In this document: piece after piece, positions 8,469 through 16,239 of the stretch
How the letters are laid out: the number at the start of each line of letters is the position of its first letter
How positions within the stretch are numbered: the first letter of the stretch is position 1
Assembly (NCBI RefSeq): GCF_005233875.1
Contig: NZ_SZPZ01000005.1
Location: forward strand, 558,001-622,000
Source: Kribbella jiaozuonensis
Lineage (GTDB): Bacteria > Actinomycetota > Actinomycetes > Propionibacteriales > Kribbellaceae
DNA length: 64,000 bases
Reading direction: 5' to 3'
Notes under the pieces: model-generated
Seen by the model: only the letters and a program-made list of their open reading frames with translations
What the model was told of the DNA's origin: nothing
Databases searched by the model: none
Made by a program: the position numbers and the translations under genes

Positions 8469-9442
8469 ACCGTCTCCTTCTGCTCGGCCTCGTGCCCGGT
8501 CAGGGTGAGGAACACGTCGTCCAGCGTCGGCCGCCGCAGGCCGATGTCGGCGATCCGGATCCCGGCGGCGTCCAGCGTCCGGATCACGTCGACCAGCGCG
8601 CTCGAACCGCCCGGCGCCGGCACCGTGATCCGGCGGGCGTGCTGGTCGAGCGAGGTCGCCTCCGGATCGGCGATCCCGAGCGCGTTCGTGAGCAACTCCA
8701 GCGCCCGGGTCAGATCGGACGGGTCGTGGACGACGACCTCGATCCGCTCACCGCCGACCTTCGCCTTGAGCTCGTCCGCAGTACCGCGGGCGATCACCGA
8801 GCCGTGATCGACCACCGCGATGCTGTCGGCCAGCTCGTCGGCCTCCTCGAGGTACTGCGTGGTCAGCAGGATCGTCACGCCTTCGCGAACGCGATCGCGG
8901 ATGATCTGCCACAGGTCGAGCCGCGACCGCGGGTCCAGCCCGGTCGTCGGCTCGTCGAGGAACAGCACCTTCGGGTGCGCGATCAGCGAGCCGGCCAGGT
9001 CGAGCCGGCGGCGCATGCCACCGGAGTACGTCTTGAGGATCCGGTCCGCGGCGTCGGTCAGGTCGAACGTCTCCAGCAGTTCCTCCGCCCGTCGCTTGGC
9101 CCGGTCGCTCGGCAGCCGGTACAGCCGGCCGAACATCCACAGGTTCTCCCGGCCGGTCAGCAGTTCGTCGACGGCGGCGTACTGCCCGGAGAGGCCGACG
9201 AGTCCGCGGACCGTGTCCGCCTCTTTCACCACGTCGTGGCCGAGCACGCGGGCCGTGCCGGCGTCCGGCCTGAGCAGCGTGGTGAGCACCCGGACTGCCG
9301 TGGTCTTGCCCGCTCCGTTCGGCCCGAGCAGGCCGAGCACCGTCCCCTCCGGCACGTCGAGATCGATCCCGTCGAGTGCCTTGACCGTCGATTTTCTGCC
9401 TTTGAACGCCTTCACGAGGCCGGTCGCCTCGATTGCAGCCAT
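8465..9442 (-). CDS. ABC transporter ATP-binding protein (DrrA-like)
   Basis: 325 residues. Walker A GPNGAGKTT near residue 40, signature YSGGMRRRLDLAG, Walker B VLFLDEPTTGLDP, and the DrrA-type switch TTQYLEEADEL, where Gln replaces the usual His. The C-terminal 90 residues include RRPTLDDVFLTLTGHE, the DrrA regulatory-domain end. ATG at 9442 is preferred over GTG at 9448 because the G-rich ribosome site (five G at about 9451-9455) is 8 bases from the ATG but only 2 from the GTG. Divergent from an MFS gene across two dyads. Confidence 0.9.
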   Translation of the reverse strand: MAAIEATGLVKAFKGRKSTVKALDGIDLDVPEGTVLGLLGPNGAGKTTAVRVLTTLLRPDAGTARVLGHDVVKEADTVRGLVGLSGQYAAVDELLTGRENLWMFGRLYRLPSDRAKRRAEELLETFDLTDAADRILKTYSGGMRRRLDLAGSLIAHPKVLFLDEPTTGLDPRSRLDLWQIIRDRVREGVTILLTTQYLEEADELADSIAVVDHGSVIARGTADELKAKVGGERIEVVVHDPSDLTRALELLTNALGIADPEATSLDQHARRITVPAPGGSSALVDVIRTLDAAGIRIADIGLRRPTLDDVFLTLTGHEAEQKETV

Positions 9443-9519
9443 CCGCACGTCCCCCTTCTGGATGTGACGCAGGCCACCATCCTGCCGGAGATCGCCGACA
9501 ATTTCACCCGGGAATTATA

Positions 9520-9569
9520 TTGAGTCCCCTCGACTCAACTTTCTTGATACTTGAGTCGACACGGCTCAA
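9520..9569. promoter_or_regulatory. Twin operator-like dyads between exporter genes
   Basis: Two copies of TTGAGTC-N5-GACTCAA: 9520-9538 perfect, and 9551-9569 with one mismatch in the right arm (GGCTCAA). Centres are 31 bp apart, near three helical turns, in the divergent promoter region between the DrrA-like gene and the MFS gene. Looks like cooperative binding sites for a dimeric repressor; no regulator gene adjoins. Confidence 0.6.
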
Positions 9570-9590
9570 CTCACGTTCTACGGTCGCGGA

Positions 9591-10826
9591 ATGGGCATCC
9601 TCCGTCACCCGGATTTCCGCCGGCTGTGGGCCGCTGACCTGCTCAGCCAGCTCGGCTCCCGCCTGAGCATGAGCGCGATCCCGCTGCTCGCCGTGCTGAC
9701 CCTCAACGCGTCGACGCTGCAGGTCTCGCTGCTGCGGACCTGCGAGACGGCCGCCTGGCTCGTCCTCGGCCTGTTCGCGGGCGCGTGGGCCGACCGGATC
9801 CGTTGCCGTCCGGTCCTCGTGTACGCCGATCTGCTGCGCGCGCTGCTCTACGCATCGATCCCGATCGCCTGGTGGTTCGACGTACTCACGCTCACGCAGG
9901 TGTACGCCGTACTCGTGCCGGCCGGGATCCTCACCGTCCTGTTCGACGTGGCGCACAACTCGTATCTGCCCCGACTCCTCGAGCGGGATCGCCTGCTGCC
10001 GGGCAACGCCAAACTCGCCGCCAACCACTCGATCGCGGCGGTCGTCGGCGCCGGCGCAAGCGGCATCCTCGTCCAGTGGCTCGGCGCGGCGCTGACGATC
10101 GGCCTCGACGCGCTCAGCTTCCTGTGGTCAGCCCTGTGGCTGCGCTCGATCCGGGCGCCGGAGGCCGAGCCGGTGAAGCCCGAACGGCCCGACCTGCGGC
10201 GCGAGATCGCGGACGGTATGCGGCACGTGTTCCATCACCCGCTGCTGCGGCCGCTCGCGCTGAACACGATGGTGACGATGCTGTTCCAGGCGGCGGCCGG
10301 CGCGATCATGGTCGTCTACCTGGTCCGCGCGGTTCATTTGCAGCCGGCAACCATCGGCGTACTCAGCATGATCGGCCTCTGCAGCGCGATCGTGGCTTCG
10401 GTCGTCACCGAGCGACTCAGCACCCGGTACGGCGATGCGCGCACACTGCTGCTGTCGTCGACAGGTATCGGCGTCGCGTTCACCGTGCAGGCGCTGACCG
10501 CACCGGGCTGGCAGGTCAGCTGGTTCGTCGTCGGCACGCTGCTCGCCGGCTTCTGCATCATCGTCAGCTACATCCTGCAGGTCAGCACGCAGCAACGGCT
10601 GTGCCCACCCGAACTGCAGGGCCGGGTGAGCGCCACCATGAGCTTCGTCAGCTGGGGCGCCGCACCCCTCGGCAGCCTGCTCGGCGGGGCGCTGGGCACA
10701 GCGTTCGGCCTGCACACCACGCTGTGGATCGCAGGCCTCGGCACCCTCGCCGGAAACGCTGTCCTCTACTTCTCCCCACTTCGCACATTGCGCACGATCC
10801 CGGTCGCTCAGTCGGAGGCGATCTGA
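9591..10826 (+). CDS. MFS exporter (EntS/MFS_3 type)
   Basis: 411 residues, 10-12 membrane spans. Begins directly with the family start FRRLWAADLLSQLGSRLSM and has the loop 2-3 motif GAWADRIRCRPVLVYAD. A mid-protein PDLRREIADGMRHVFHHPLL is the usual inter-domain loop of the MFS_3 group, which includes enterobactin and macrolide exporters. Substrate unknown. Upstream dyads suggest repressor control shared with the divergent ABC exporter. Its 3' end overlaps the convergent DUF4097 gene by 19 bases. Confidence 0.8.
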   Translation: MGILRHPDFRRLWAADLLSQLGSRLSMSAIPLLAVLTLNASTLQVSLLRTCETAAWLVLGLFAGAWADRIRCRPVLVYADLLRALLYASIPIAWWFDVLTLTQVYAVLVPAGILTVLFDVAHNSYLPRLLERDRLLPGNAKLAANHSIAAVVGAGASGILVQWLGAALTIGLDALSFLWSALWLRSIRAPEAEPVKPERPDLRREIADGMRHVFHHPLLRPLALNTMVTMLFQAAAGAIMVVYLVRAVHLQPATIGVLSMIGLCSAIVASVVTERLSTRYGDARTLLLSSTGIGVAFTVQALTAPGWQVSWFVVGTLLAGFCIIVSYILQVSTQQRLCPPELQGRVSATMSFVSWGAAPLGSLLGGALGTAFGLHTTLWIAGLGTLAGNAVLYFSPLRTLRTIPVAQSEAI

Positions 10827-11827
10827 GCGGTGCCGACGAGGACCTCTACGTCCAGGGCGGCGCGGCCGCGGCCGATCTCGACGTCCTTGGACTGGCCGGA
10901 GACGGCGCCGGTCCAGGTGACGCGGCCGAGCTGGGCCTCGGTGTGGACGTGGACGTCGGAGCCGCGGCGGAGCGCGACCTTCGCCGTACCGGATTCCACG
11001 CGGACCCGGGAGCGGCCCTTGGTGATCTGGGCGTCGAGGTCGGCCGAGCCGGCCTGGACGAGTACGTCGATCGGGCCGTCGACGTCCGAGACCTTCGCCG
11101 TACCGGCGGTGACGCGGACGCGGGTCAGACCCGGCAGGCGCTCGGCGTTCACGCTGCCGCCGGTCACCTCGACCTCGACCTGCAGGCTCGGGTTGACGCG
11201 GATCGACAGCTCCTTGGCGAGGCCGTTCACGTGCGCCTTCAGGTCGGTCGGGTTGCGCAGCATGCTGAACCCGTCGATCGACACGCCCATGTCGCCTTCG
11301 CTGCTGATGGCGAGCGTGTCACCGTCGCGCTTGATCACGTGCGGGCCGTCGACGGCGACACCGTTCACGGCCGGCTCACCGATCAAACGCACCCGCCGCC
11401 CGATCGCCCGGACAGTAACCCGCTGCACCCCGGCCGGGACCGGCACGTTGCTGTGCTCCTCCTCGACCGGCTCTGCCTCGTCTTCGGCATCCACGACGTC
11501 CTGCACCGGCCCACCCGCGTGACGGCCGGCGGTCGACTCACTGGTCGGAGTCGGCTCCGGAGCGGCGGCCGGCTCGGCGACCGGCTCAGCGACCGGCTCA
11601 GCGACCGGCTCAGCGACCGGCTCGGCGGTGGGTGAGTCGACGGCATCCGCCCAGACCGAGGTGGACGGTTCGTCGGCAACCGGAGCTTCTGCCGCCGGAG
11701 CTTCGGGCTCGGAAGGGGTGGTCTTGATGGCGGCGATCAGGGTGGTGGCCTCCTCGGTGGAGAGGTGGCCCTTGGCGACCCGGTCGAGGACGTCCTTGAC
11801 CTGCTGGTCGTAGCTCTGGTTGCTCAT
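10808..11827 (-). CDS. DUF4097-type beta-helix protein with Pro/Ala/Glu linker
   Basis: 339 residues. Residues 1-40 form two short helices (YDQQVKDVLDRVAKGHLSTEEA) like those preceding DUF4097 in LiaX/YvlB-type proteins. Residues about 45-115 are a low-complexity acidic linker with an AEPV tetrapeptide repeat. From about residue 125 the rest is the right-handed beta-helix-like DUF4097 domain with regularly spaced short strands (VRVTAGTAKVSDVDG, VRVESGTAKVALRRG). No signal peptide. In Firmicutes such proteins belong to envelope-stress modules; here there is no adjoining sensor, so a role is not assigned. ATG 11827 chosen over an upstream GTG because the conserved helix begins there. Confidence 0.7.
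   Translation of the reverse strand: MSNQSYDQQVKDVLDRVAKGHLSTEEATTLIAAIKTTPSEPEAPAAEAPVADEPSTSVWADAVDSPTAEPVAEPVAEPVAEPVAEPAAAPEPTPTSESTAGRHAGGPVQDVVDAEDEAEPVEEEHSNVPVPAGVQRVTVRAIGRRVRLIGEPAVNGVAVDGPHVIKRDGDTLAISSEGDMGVSIDGFSMLRNPTDLKAHVNGLAKELSIRVNPSLQVEVEVTGGSVNAERLPGLTRVRVTAGTAKVSDVDGPIDVLVQAGSADLDAQITKGRSRVRVESGTAKVALRRGSDVHVHTEAQLGRVTWTGAVSGQSKDVEIGRGRAALDVEVLVGTAQIASD
11571..11630. repeat. 12-bp tandem repeat encoding AEPV
   Basis: Five 12-bp units (consensus GGCTCAGCGACC on the plus strand); the middle three (11583-11618) are identical, the outer two diverged. In-frame, so copy number changes would lengthen or shorten the linker of the DUF4097 protein without frameshift. Confidence 0.85.
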
Positions 11828-11884
11828 GTCCCCAAGTGCAGCACCCCGACGGGTCGAAACCAATCGGGGAATCCCCGGATAAGC

Positions 11885-11919
11885 AGTGGTGCGGACCCCC
11901 GAAGGAAGCCCGCACCACT
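11885..11919 (-). terminator. Hairpin after the DHA2 pump gene
   Basis: 10-bp arms AGTGGTGCGG (11885-11894) and CCGCACCACT (11910-11919) with a 15-base loop, downstream of the minus-strand pump stop at 11960. No strong T-run, as is common in high-GC genomes. Confidence 0.5.
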
Positions 11920-11959
11920 CATCTATAACCTCACAGCCCTCGGATGGAGCTGGTTGTTG

Positions 11960-13453
11960 TCACGCTGCCGGCGTCATCTCCTCCGACGCCAGCTCGTCCT
12001 GTACGGCGGTCAGCTCGGCCGCCTCTTCCTCTTCGAGCGCCCGGCGAGCCTTCAGCCCGCGCAGACCGGTCAGTGCGATCACCAGTCCGAGCGCCGCGAT
12101 CCCCGTCACGACCCCCAGCCCGGACTTGTACGCCGGGAGCACCCCGGCCGCCGTGGTGACACCGGCCGACTGGCCGCTGATCACCGCGGTCACGATCGCG
12201 AGCACCACTGCGCCGCCGACCTGGTTCGAGGTGTTGAACAGCCCCGATGCGAGCCCCTGCTCGTGGTCCGGAACCCCGGACACCGCCTGGATGTTCAGCG
12301 ACGGGAACCCGATCGCGAACCCGAGCCCGAGCAGCATGATCGTCGGGAACACGGTCGAGAAGTACGCCGAGTCCGGCCCGATCCGCAGCGACAGGGCGTA
12401 CCCGGCGACGAACAGCCCCATCGCCAGGATGATCATCTTCTCGGTGCCGACCCGGTCCACGATCTTGCCGACGTTCGGCGAGAGCGTGGCGACCAGCAGG
12501 CCGGCCGGAAGGAAGCCCAGCGCGGTCTGGAACGACGACCAGCCGAGCAGGTTCTGGAAGTACATGGTGCCGATCAGCTGGAAAGCGACGTACGAACCGA
12601 AGACGGTCAGGATGGCCAGGTTCGCCCGCCGCAGCGACGGGTTGCGCAGGATGCCGAGCCGGACCAGCGGGTGCTTGGTACGCAGCTCGATCACGACGAA
12701 GCTCGCCAGCAGCACGATCGCGAGCGCGAACAGCCCGAAGGTCTGCACCGAGACCCAGCCGGCGTGTTCGGCGCCGACGACCGCGTAGACCAGCGACAGC
12801 ATGCCTCCGGTGACGGTGATGGCGCCCGGTACGTCGTACCCGCCGGCGGCGTCGTCACGCGGGCTGTTCGGGATCAGCTTGAGGCCGAACAGCAGCACGA
12901 TCAGGGCGACCGGGCCGGGCATCAGGAAGGTCCAGCGCCAGCCGACCTCGGTCAGCGCGCCGCCGAGGATCAGGCCCATCGAGAAGCCGCTGGCGGCGCA
13001 GGTCGTGAAGATGCTGAGGGCGCGGTTGCGATCCGGGCCCTCGTGGAAGGTCGTGGTGATGATCGAGAGCGCGGCCGGGGCGGTGAACGCCGCGGCGACA
13101 CCCTTCACGAACCGCGCCGCGATGAGCAGTTCGGGGTTGCTCGCCAGCGAGCTCAGCATCGAGACGACGGCGAAGACGGCCAGCGCGATCAGGAAGACCC
13201 GGCGCCGGCCGAGCAGATCGGCGGTCCGGCCGCCGAGGAGCAGCAGGCCGCCGTACCCGAGCACGTAGCCGGTCACGACCCACTGGAGAGACGAAAGGGA
13301 GACGCCCAGGTCGGCGCCGATGGACGGCAGTGACATGCCGACCATGGACACGTCCAGGCCGTCGAGGAAGATCACGCCGCAGACCACCAGGAGGGCGCCC
13401 CACAGGCGAGCGTCCCAGGTCATCCGGGCAGGAGATGTGGTTTGCGTAGTCAC
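11960..13453 (-). CDS. DHA2-family MFS drug exporter
   Basis: 497 residues with about 14 membrane spans. Motif A GGRTADLLGRRRVFL in loop 2-3, motif B-like RFVKGVAAAFTAPAAL, and motif C GFSMGLILGGALTE define an EmrB/QacA-type proton-coupled exporter. The C-terminal tail is acidic and cytoplasmic (EEEEAAELTAVQDELASEEM). GTG 13453 is the likely start; no Shine-Dalgarno precedes it, so it may be leaderless. Divergent from a marR gene across four phased operator boxes, the standard arrangement for a MarR-repressed pump induced by its substrates. Confidence 0.9.
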   Translation of the reverse strand: MTTQTTSPARMTWDARLWGALLVVCGVIFLDGLDVSMVGMSLPSIGADLGVSLSSLQWVVTGYVLGYGGLLLLGGRTADLLGRRRVFLIALAVFAVVSMLSSLASNPELLIAARFVKGVAAAFTAPAALSIITTTFHEGPDRNRALSIFTTCAASGFSMGLILGGALTEVGWRWTFLMPGPVALIVLLFGLKLIPNSPRDDAAGGYDVPGAITVTGGMLSLVYAVVGAEHAGWVSVQTFGLFALAIVLLASFVVIELRTKHPLVRLGILRNPSLRRANLAILTVFGSYVAFQLIGTMYFQNLLGWSSFQTALGFLPAGLLVATLSPNVGKIVDRVGTEKMIILAMGLFVAGYALSLRIGPDSAYFSTVFPTIMLLGLGFAIGFPSLNIQAVSGVPDHEQGLASGLFNTSNQVGGAVVLAIVTAVISGQSAGVTTAAGVLPAYKSGLGVVTGIAALGLVIALTGLRGLKARRALEEEEAAELTAVQDELASEEMTPAA

Positions 13454-13468
13454 GAGGAGAAACTATTC

Positions 13469-13527
13469 CATGCACATGCATCTAATGTCCAGGCATTAAA
13501 TGCGTTTGCATTGAATGCGCGTGCATG
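13469..13527. promoter_or_regulatory. Array of four phased MarR-type operator boxes
   Basis: Four boxes of form nATG-N6-CATn at 13469-13482, 13484-13497, 13499-13512 and 13514-13527, starting exactly 15 bp apart. The two central boxes are perfect (AATGTCCAGGCATT, AATGCGTTTGCATT); the outer two have one or two end mismatches. They cover the divergent promoters of the DHA2 pump and the marR gene. Confidence 0.75.
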
Positions 13528-13541
13528 CTATGGTCGCCGAC

Positions 13542-13997
13542 ATGGCCGCTACGAAGGTCAGCGTTGGGACTGGTGAGACCAACGCCGATGCAAGTGCTGA
13601 TGTCAGGGAGTGGCGCGAGCTGCTGGCTCGCCACGCCGACCTGACCTGTGCCCTCGACCGGGCCTTGCAGGTCGGGCACTCGCTGGGCATGAGTGAGTAC
13701 GAGGTGCTCGAGCGGCTCGCCGAGCTGCCGGAGCACTCCGCGAAGGTAGCGACGATCGCCAAGTCCGTGCATCTGAGCCAGAGCGCCCTGTCCCGGGTGA
13801 TCGGCCGGCTCGAGGTCGCCGGTCTGGTCGAGCGGCACATGTGCCCGGAAGATCGCCGCGCGATCAACGTCCGGCTGACCGACGAGGGTCTGCAGCTTCA
13901 GGGCGAGGCGCAGCCGACCCAGCGCCGGGTTCTGGCCGAGCGCCTGCACGCACCTCTCGTGAAGAGCTGCGAGCCTCTACCCTCAACGGGTGACTGA
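13542..13997 (+). CDS. MarR-family repressor
   Basis: 151 residues with the winged helix-turn-helix: recognition region SVHLSQSALSRVIGRLEVAGLVER (split here as SVHLSQSALSRVIG and RLEVAGLVER) and wing DRRAINVRLTDEG. Probably autorepresses and represses the divergent DHA2 pump through the adjacent box array, with a ligand relieving binding. In-frame ATGs occur at 13515 and 13530, but the first lies inside an operator box. With -35 TTGCAT (13506-13511), 17-base spacer and -10 TATGGT (13529-13534), transcription would begin at the A of ATG 13542, giving a leaderless mRNA. Its end overlaps the next gene by eight bases. Confidence 0.88.
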   Translation: MAATKVSVGTGETNADASADVREWRELLARHADLTCALDRALQVGHSLGMSEYEVLERLAELPEHSAKVATIAKSVHLSQSALSRVIGRLEVAGLVERHMCPEDRRAINVRLTDEGLQLQGEAQPTQRRVLAERLHAPLVKSCEPLPSTGD

Positions 13998-15009
13998 GAC
14001 CTTCGACGACGCCCGCGAGGTCATCGCGGACCTGCATCGCATCGTGACGCCGTCGGGCGTCCAGGAAAGCTACGAACTCACGGCCGGTGGCATCGCCCAC
14101 TGTGTCTACGCCCGCGGCAAGGACCGCTCGAACCCGGTCATCCTCTTCGTTCACGGCGGTCCGGCATCGCCGCTCGCCCCGGCGGCCTGGCAGTTCCAGC
14201 GCCCGGTCGAGGAGTACTTCACCGTCGTCACCTACGACCAGCGCGCGTCCGGCCGGACCCTGCGTACGGTCGACCCCGACACGATCGCGGACACCCTCAC
14301 GGTCGCGCAGTACGTCGAGGACGCGATCGAGCTCGCCGAGCAGATCAAGGACCGGTACGGCGTCGAGAAGCTGATCCTGCTCGGCCACAGCTGGGGCAGC
14401 ATCGTCGCGATGCAGGCCGCACTCACCCGGCCCGACCTCTTCTACGCGTACGTCGGGATCGGGCAGATCGTCGACGCCCGCGCGAACGAGGCGCTGTGCT
14501 TCGAGTACGCGCTGCAGCAGGCCCACGAGCACGATCACACCGAAGCGCTCGAGCAGCTCGCATCGATCGCCCCGTACCCCGGTGACGAGCCGGTGACCCG
14601 CGAGCGGATCATCATCGCGCGGCAATGGGCGCAGTACCGCGGCGGGTTGTCGGCGTACCGCGAGGACTCGCTGTACTACTTCCAGGCGCCGCTGCTGTCG
14701 CCGGAGTACACCGTCGAGGAGAGCGAGACGATTGGCGAGGGCAACCAATTCACCCTCGGCCGAGTGCTGGACGAGATGCTCACGATCGACTTCACGGCGG
14801 TGAAGGAGTTCCCGATCCCGGTGCTGATGTTCTTCGGGCGGCACGACTACACGACGCCGACGAAACCGGTCGAGGACTGGCTCGCGGCGGTCGAAGCGCC
14901 TTATAAACAAGCGGTTTGGTTCGAGCACTCGGCACATCTCGCGCCGTGGGAGGAGCCGGGCAAGTTCTTGATCAGCCTGGTGAACAACGTCCGTCAGTTG
15001 AGCGTATAG
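13990..15009 (+). CDS. Alpha/beta hydrolase, S33 (prolyl aminopeptidase-like)
   Basis: 339 residues. HGGPASP near residue 54 is the oxyanion loop typical of S33 prolyl aminopeptidases; the nucleophile elbow is GHSWGS (about residue 137), the acid is in FGRHDYTTP, and the His in EHSAHLAPWEEP. All catalytic elements are present. Cytoplasmic, no signal peptide. The GTG start overlaps the marR stop by eight bases, so it is co-transcribed and translationally coupled to the repressor; perhaps it modifies the compound the repressor senses (inference). 3' end overlaps ilvA by 16 bases. Confidence 0.85.
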   Translation: MTETFDDAREVIADLHRIVTPSGVQESYELTAGGIAHCVYARGKDRSNPVILFVHGGPASPLAPAAWQFQRPVEEYFTVVTYDQRASGRTLRTVDPDTIADTLTVAQYVEDAIELAEQIKDRYGVEKLILLGHSWGSIVAMQAALTRPDLFYAYVGIGQIVDARANEALCFEYALQQAHEHDHTEALEQLASIAPYPGDEPVTRERIIIARQWAQYRGGLSAYREDSLYYFQAPLLSPEYTVEESETIGEGNQFTLGRVLDEMLTIDFTAVKEFPIPVLMFFGRHDYTTPTKPVEDWLAAVEAPYKQAVWFEHSAHLAPWEEPGKFLISLVNNVRQLSV

Positions 15010-16196
15010 CTGTAGCCGTTGGCAACGAGTCCGGCGAGGACGCGTTCGCGATGGTCCTCGCCGCGGAGCTCGAGCTGCAGGGCGACCTCGACCTCTTCCA
15101 GGCTCAGCGTCTCCGAGATCCGCTCGTGCAGGATCTCGATGATGTTCGCGTCCAGCGCGGCGAGCTGGCTCAGCAACGTGGCCAGTCCGCCGGGTGTGTC
15201 CGGGATCCGCACCCGTAGCGACAGGTACCGCCCGGCCGCCGCCATACCGTGCCGGATCACGCGCATCAGCAGCAGCGGATCGATGTTGCCGCCGGACAGT
15301 ACGACGACGACCGGCGGCTTGAACCGCTTCGGCTCGTCGAGTACGGCGGCAACCGCGGCGGCTCCTGCTGGTTCGACCACGAGCTTGGCGCGTTCGAGGA
15401 CGAGCAAGAGGGCCTTGGACAACGAATCCTCGTCGACGGTCCGCACCTCACCGACGTACGCCTGCACCGCCTCGAACGGCACCTTCCCCGGCAGCCCGAC
15501 CGCGATCCCGTCCGCCATCGTCGCCATCCGCTCGAGCTGTACCGGCTCACCTGCCTCGAGCGACGCCGGGTACGCCGCGGCGCCGGCCGCCTGTACGCCG
15601 ACAACCTCGATCGGCAGCCCGTCGCGCTGCATCGCGGACGCGATCCCGGCCAGCAACCCGCCGCCACCGGTCGGTACGACGACGGTCCGCACCTGCGGGC
15701 ACTGCTCGACGATCTCGAGCCCCGCCGTCGCCTGACCGGCCACGATGTCGGGATGGTCGAACGGGTGGATCAGCACCGCACCCGTCTCGGCCGCGAACGC
15801 CCGCGCCGCGATCAGGCAGTCGTCGATCGACGTGCCGACGAAACGGATCTCCGCGCCGTACGCCCGGGTCGCCTTCTCCTTCGGGATCGGCGCGCCGTGC
15901 GGCATGAACACGGTCGCCTTGATCCCGAGCAGCTGCGCCGCGAGCGCGACGCCCTGCGCGTGATTGCCGGCGCTGGCCGCGACCACGCCCCGGCTGCGTT
16001 CGGCCTTGGAGAGGCGGGCCATGCGTACGTACGCGCCGCGCAACTTGAACGAACCGGTCCGTTGCAGGTTCTCGCATTTGAGGAACACGTCGCCGCCGAC
16101 GAGTTCGCTCAACCACCGGGAGTACTCCAACGGGGTCGGCGCAACGACGTCGTGCAACAGATCGGCGGCCCGCGCAACATCCCTGGCATCGATCAC
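14994..16196 (-). CDS. ilvA: Threonine ammonia-lyase (threonine dehydratase)
   Basis: 400 residues. PLP-dependent deamination of threonine to 2-oxobutanoate, first step to isoleucine. PLP lysine in RTGSFKLRGAY (about residue 51), glycine-rich phosphate loop VPTGGGGLLAG, and C-terminal single ACT-like domain from about residue 325 (VRIPDTPGGLATLLSQLA). A single ACT domain and about 400 residues resembles the shorter or catabolic-type (TdcB/YgkR-like) enzymes rather than E. coli IlvA with two ACT repeats; in actinobacteria this form serves isoleucine synthesis. GTG start. In streptomycetes ilvA also lies near greA and mca. Confidence 0.93.
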   Translation of the reverse strand: MIDARDVARAADLLHDVVAPTPLEYSRWLSELVGGDVFLKCENLQRTGSFKLRGAYVRMARLSKAERSRGVVAASAGNHAQGVALAAQLLGIKATVFMPHGAPIPKEKATRAYGAEIRFVGTSIDDCLIAARAFAAETGAVLIHPFDHPDIVAGQATAGLEIVEQCPQVRTVVVPTGGGGLLAGIASAMQRDGLPIEVVGVQAAGAAAYPASLEAGEPVQLERMATMADGIAVGLPGKVPFEAVQAYVGEVRTVDEDSLSKALLLVLERAKLVVEPAGAAAVAAVLDEPKRFKPPVVVVLSGGNIDPLLLMRVIRHGMAAAGRYLSLRVRIPDTPGGLATLLSQLAALDANIIEILHERISETLSLEEVEVALQLELRGEDHRERVLAGLVANGYSYTLN

Positions 16197-16239
16197 AAAA
16201 TCACTTTACGTTTCGCCGTGGGCACATACGCTGCAGCAC

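Noticed and set aside
13469..13527. Short phased repeats considered as iterons or a minimal CRISPR array
   Set aside because: Units are palindromic with no unique spacers, there are no cas or replication genes, and the position between a pump and its MarR regulator explains them as operators.
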